DNA from: Saccharothrix sp.
GTDB taxonomy: Bacteria > Actinomycetota > Actinomycetes > Mycobacteriales > Pseudonocardiaceae
Direction: 5' to 3'
DNA length: 64,000 nucleotides
NCBI RefSeq assembly: GCF_031180885.1
Contig: NZ_JAPSLK010000001.1
Coordinates: 89,104-153,103 of the forward strand
Shown here: piece by piece, positions 62,468 to 64,000 of the stretch
How positions within the stretch are numbered: position 1 is the first letter of the stretch
How the letters are laid out: the number at the start of each line of letters is the position of its first letter
Program-made: the position numbers and the translations under genes
Notes under the pieces: model-generated
Seen by the model: only the letters and a program-made list of their open reading frames with translations
Databases searched by the model: none
What the model was told of the DNA's origin: nothing

Positions 62468-62782
62468 GTGTTCGGTGTGCGACCAGAGACGTTGCGCGCG
62501 GCGTCCAAGCAGTTCCACGAGGGTGCGGACGCGGCGGGCGACGGTGCCGAGATGATCTCCATGCTGCGGCTGGACGCGAGCGCCCTGGGCGAGGTCGCCG
62601 CCGCCGCCGAGTTCGCCGACGCGCTGGCCAAGTGGGCCGGCGAGCAGTCCGACGACCTGCGCCGCGGCAGCGCCTGGTACCGCGACGCGGGCGACGGCCT
62701 GAACGAGAACGCCGACGCCTACCAGCGCGCCGACGACGACTCCAACAACTCGTTCCGCTCCCTGGAAGGTGGCCTGGCGTGA
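62468..62782 (+). CDS. EspC/WXG-like ESX-associated small protein
   Basis: A 104-residue helical protein with no signal peptide: GVRPETLRAASKQFHEGADAAGDGAEMISMLRL, then GEVAAAAEFADALAKWAGEQSDDLRRGSAWYRDAGDGLNENADAYQRADDDSNNSF. The outline fits the EspC-type (T7SS) family, with YQRAD agreeing with the YxxxD/E export motif. GTG start; its stop overlaps the next gene by 4 bp. It would be a substrate or partner for export. Confidence 0.7.
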   Translation: MFGVRPETLRAASKQFHEGADAAGDGAEMISMLRLDASALGEVAAAAEFADALAKWAGEQSDDLRRGSAWYRDAGDGLNENADAYQRADDDSNNSFRSLEGGLA

Positions 62783-64000
62783 GCTACGTCGACCCGGAGG
62801 TCCTGTACCGGCAGCTCGCGTCCGGCGACGCGGGCCGAGTCGCCGCCGCCGCGGACCCCATCAGCGGCGCGCAGAGCGCCGTGGGCAGGGCGGGCCAGTC
62901 CGTGACGACGGGCGGCCAGACCGCCACCGCGAGCTGGCAGGGCGAGTCCGCCCAGAAGTTCGGCGCCCGCGCCGAGCTGTCGAGCAGGTCCGCCACCGTC
63001 GCCGGCGAACGCCTGGCCGCGGGCATCGACATCGTCCAGGCCGCATCGAGGGCCTACGGCCAGATGCGCGGCAGCGCCGACCAGCTCATCGACTTCTGGC
63101 GCGGCCGGTCCCCCGCGCTGGACGAGGCCCAGACCCGCGAGTTGGCCAACAAGGTCAACGAACAGCTGACCAACGTCAAGAACAGCTACGAGAACGTCCT
63201 CCGCTCCTACGCGAAGGCCCTGTCCGGCGTCCGCCCCGCCTTCCAGGAGGTGGCCGCGAAGGACGCCGGCTGGAACACCGCCGTCCAGGCCATGCGCACC
63301 ACCGCCACCGTCCCGCCGCCGGGCACCGACCCGAAGAAGGTCGCCGAGTGGTGGAAGTCGCTGACGAAGGAACAGCAGGACGAACTGCTGCGCACGAAGT
63401 TCCAGGAACTGGGCCAACTCCGCGGCCTCCCGTCCGAAGTCCTCGACACCGCGAACCGCGCCCGCATAAAGGACGACATCCAGCGCTTCGGCGCGGAGCG
63501 CGACCAGCTCCAGTCGCAGATGGACGCCCGCGCCCGCGAGCTGGGTCTCGACCCGAACAAGTCCGAAGACTTGAACAAGCTCATGAACGACCCGCAGTAC
63601 GCGTCGCTGTCGGAGCAGCGGCAGGAAGCGGCCACCAAGGCGGACAACGCCGCGAAGGCCGAATCCAGCCTCCGCGACGCCACGCGGATCGCCGGGGAGA
63701 AGGGCTGGAACGAGAGCGACGTCCGGGTGCTCGCCTACGACCCGTACGGCCCGCGCGGCGACGGCGGCATGGCGATCGCCTACGGCAACCCCGACACGGC
63801 CAAGAACCTCGCCGTGTGCGTGCCGGGCACCGGTTCCGAGCTGGACAGCTTCTCCGTGGGCCAGGCCGCCAACCTGCGCGAGGCGATGGGGCCGAACGGC
63901 AACGCCACCATCCAGTGGCTCGGTTACGACGCACCCGGCTGGGCGCCCGGCGAGGTCGACAACCCGGCGCAGGCCCGCGAGGGTGGCGCGAACCTCGTGG
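62779..64000 (+). CDS. WXG-hairpin plus DUF1023 alpha/beta-hydrolase (runs off the window)
   Basis: A frame of at least 407 residues, open to the window end. The N-terminal ~130 residues form a WXG-like hairpin (VGRAGQSVTTGGQTATASWQGESAQKFGARAEL...). A long helical linker follows (NEQLTNVKNSYENVLRSYAKALSG, DPKKVAEWWKSLTKEQQDELL). Next begins a DUF1023 hydrolase domain (LAVCVPGTGSELDSFSVGQAANLREAMGPNGNATIQWLGYDAPGW), short of the expected nucleophile GHS-type motif. GTG start overlapping the EspC-like gene. The pairing suggests an ESX-exported hydrolase. The C-terminal part is not seen. Confidence 0.8.
   Translation, partial: MSYVDPEVLYRQLASGDAGRVAAAADPISGAQSAVGRAGQSVTTGGQTATASWQGESAQKFGARAELSSRSATVAGERLAAGIDIVQAASRAYGQMRGSADQLIDFWRGRSPALDEAQTRELANKVNEQLTNVKNSYENVLRSYAKALSGVRPAFQEVAAKDAGWNTAVQAMRTTATVPPPGTDPKKVAEWWKSLTKEQQDELLRTKFQELGQLRGLPSEVLDTANRARIKDDIQRFGAERDQLQSQMDARARELGLDPNKSEDLNKLMNDPQYASLSEQRQEAATKADNAAKAESSLRDATRIAGEKGWNESDVRVLAYDPYGPRGDGGMAIAYGNPDTAKNLAVCVPGTGSELDSFSVGQAANLREAMGPNGNATIQWLGYDAPGWAPGEVDNPAQAREGGANLV

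Noticed and set aside
1..64000. tRNA, rRNA, CRISPR arrays, prophage or insertion sequences
   Set aside because: No cloverleaf, no spaced direct-repeat array, and no transposase, integrase or phage structural gene was recognised on either strand. The only repeats are the LCP units, the 14-bp minisatellite and short pairs.

Overview
The window is high-GC actinobacterial DNA. The family content (mycothiol synthase, GlnR, ESX substrates with EspG, RsiG/AmfC, LCP ligases) and the gene style point to a filamentous member of the Pseudonocardiaceae, close to Saccharothrix, Actinosynnema or Lentzea. That placement is an inference from gene content, not from a search. From about 2.4 to 35.5 kb and again from 58.9 to 62.3 kb the gene order resembles, from memory, the Mycobacterium tuberculosis block Rv0823c to Rv0807: dus, LCP protein, phoU, pstB, mshD, glnR, lmeA, thiX, cysA2, sseC, FABP protein, class IV aminotransferase, DUF8083, DUF3073, purM, purF and a maleylpyruvate-isomerase-like protein.

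Layout. 0-2.4 kb holds gene debris (a headless lysA, and a GNAT fragment butted against a macro-domain fragment) and a small toxin-antitoxin-like pair. 2.5-9.8 kb carries dusB, a lipoprotein, a GGDEF diguanylate cyclase, a very long repeat-bearing LCP protein and phoU. 9.9-13.2 kb is a type VII secretion substrate cassette (EspG, PPE-like, DUF3558 lipoprotein, PE-like partner) lying between phoU and the pst operon. 13.4-19.3 kb holds pstB-pstA-pstC-pstS, mshD and glnR. 19.4-24.5 kb holds a hydrolase, lmeA and a sulfur operon (thioredoxin-like, DUF4395, thiosulfate sulfurtransferase, sseC) headed by a Cys-containing leader peptide, then a 32-residue membrane microprotein coupled to a nitrobindin-like gene. 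24.6-35.5 kb holds 5-oxoprolinase subunits, a secreted chitinase behind a DasR-type site, a class IV aminotransferase, a Nur-like nickel regulator, ygfZ, a BKACE enzyme, rsiG, an MFS transporter, DUF8083 and DUF3073.

Between DUF3073 and purM about 23 kb appears inserted relative to the mycobacterial order. It contains a decayed old-yellow-enzyme gene, a Crp-family regulator paired with a nucleotide-cyclase-like protein carrying an amyloid-type tail (the best candidate here for an undescribed system), a complete myo-inositol uptake and catabolism cluster under a LacI regulator, a tripartite tricarboxylate transporter beside a CitA/DcuS-type two-component system, arfB, an ECF sigma factor with a partner, and a membrane protein. 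The window ends in purM-purF, a mycothiol-dependent-isomerase-like gene and the start of a second ESX-type locus (EspC-like protein and a DUF1023 hydrolase that runs off the end).

Themes. Phosphate: phoU, the pst operon, and 11-bp-phased PHO-box-like repeats before phoU, pstS and purF. Nitrogen: glnR. c-di-GMP: a GGDEF protein and RsiG. Sulfur and mycothiol: the cysA/sseC operon, mshD and the MPI-like protein. Many genes overlap by 4 bp, and several starts sit 6-7 bp after a -10-like hexamer, suggesting leaderless transcripts.
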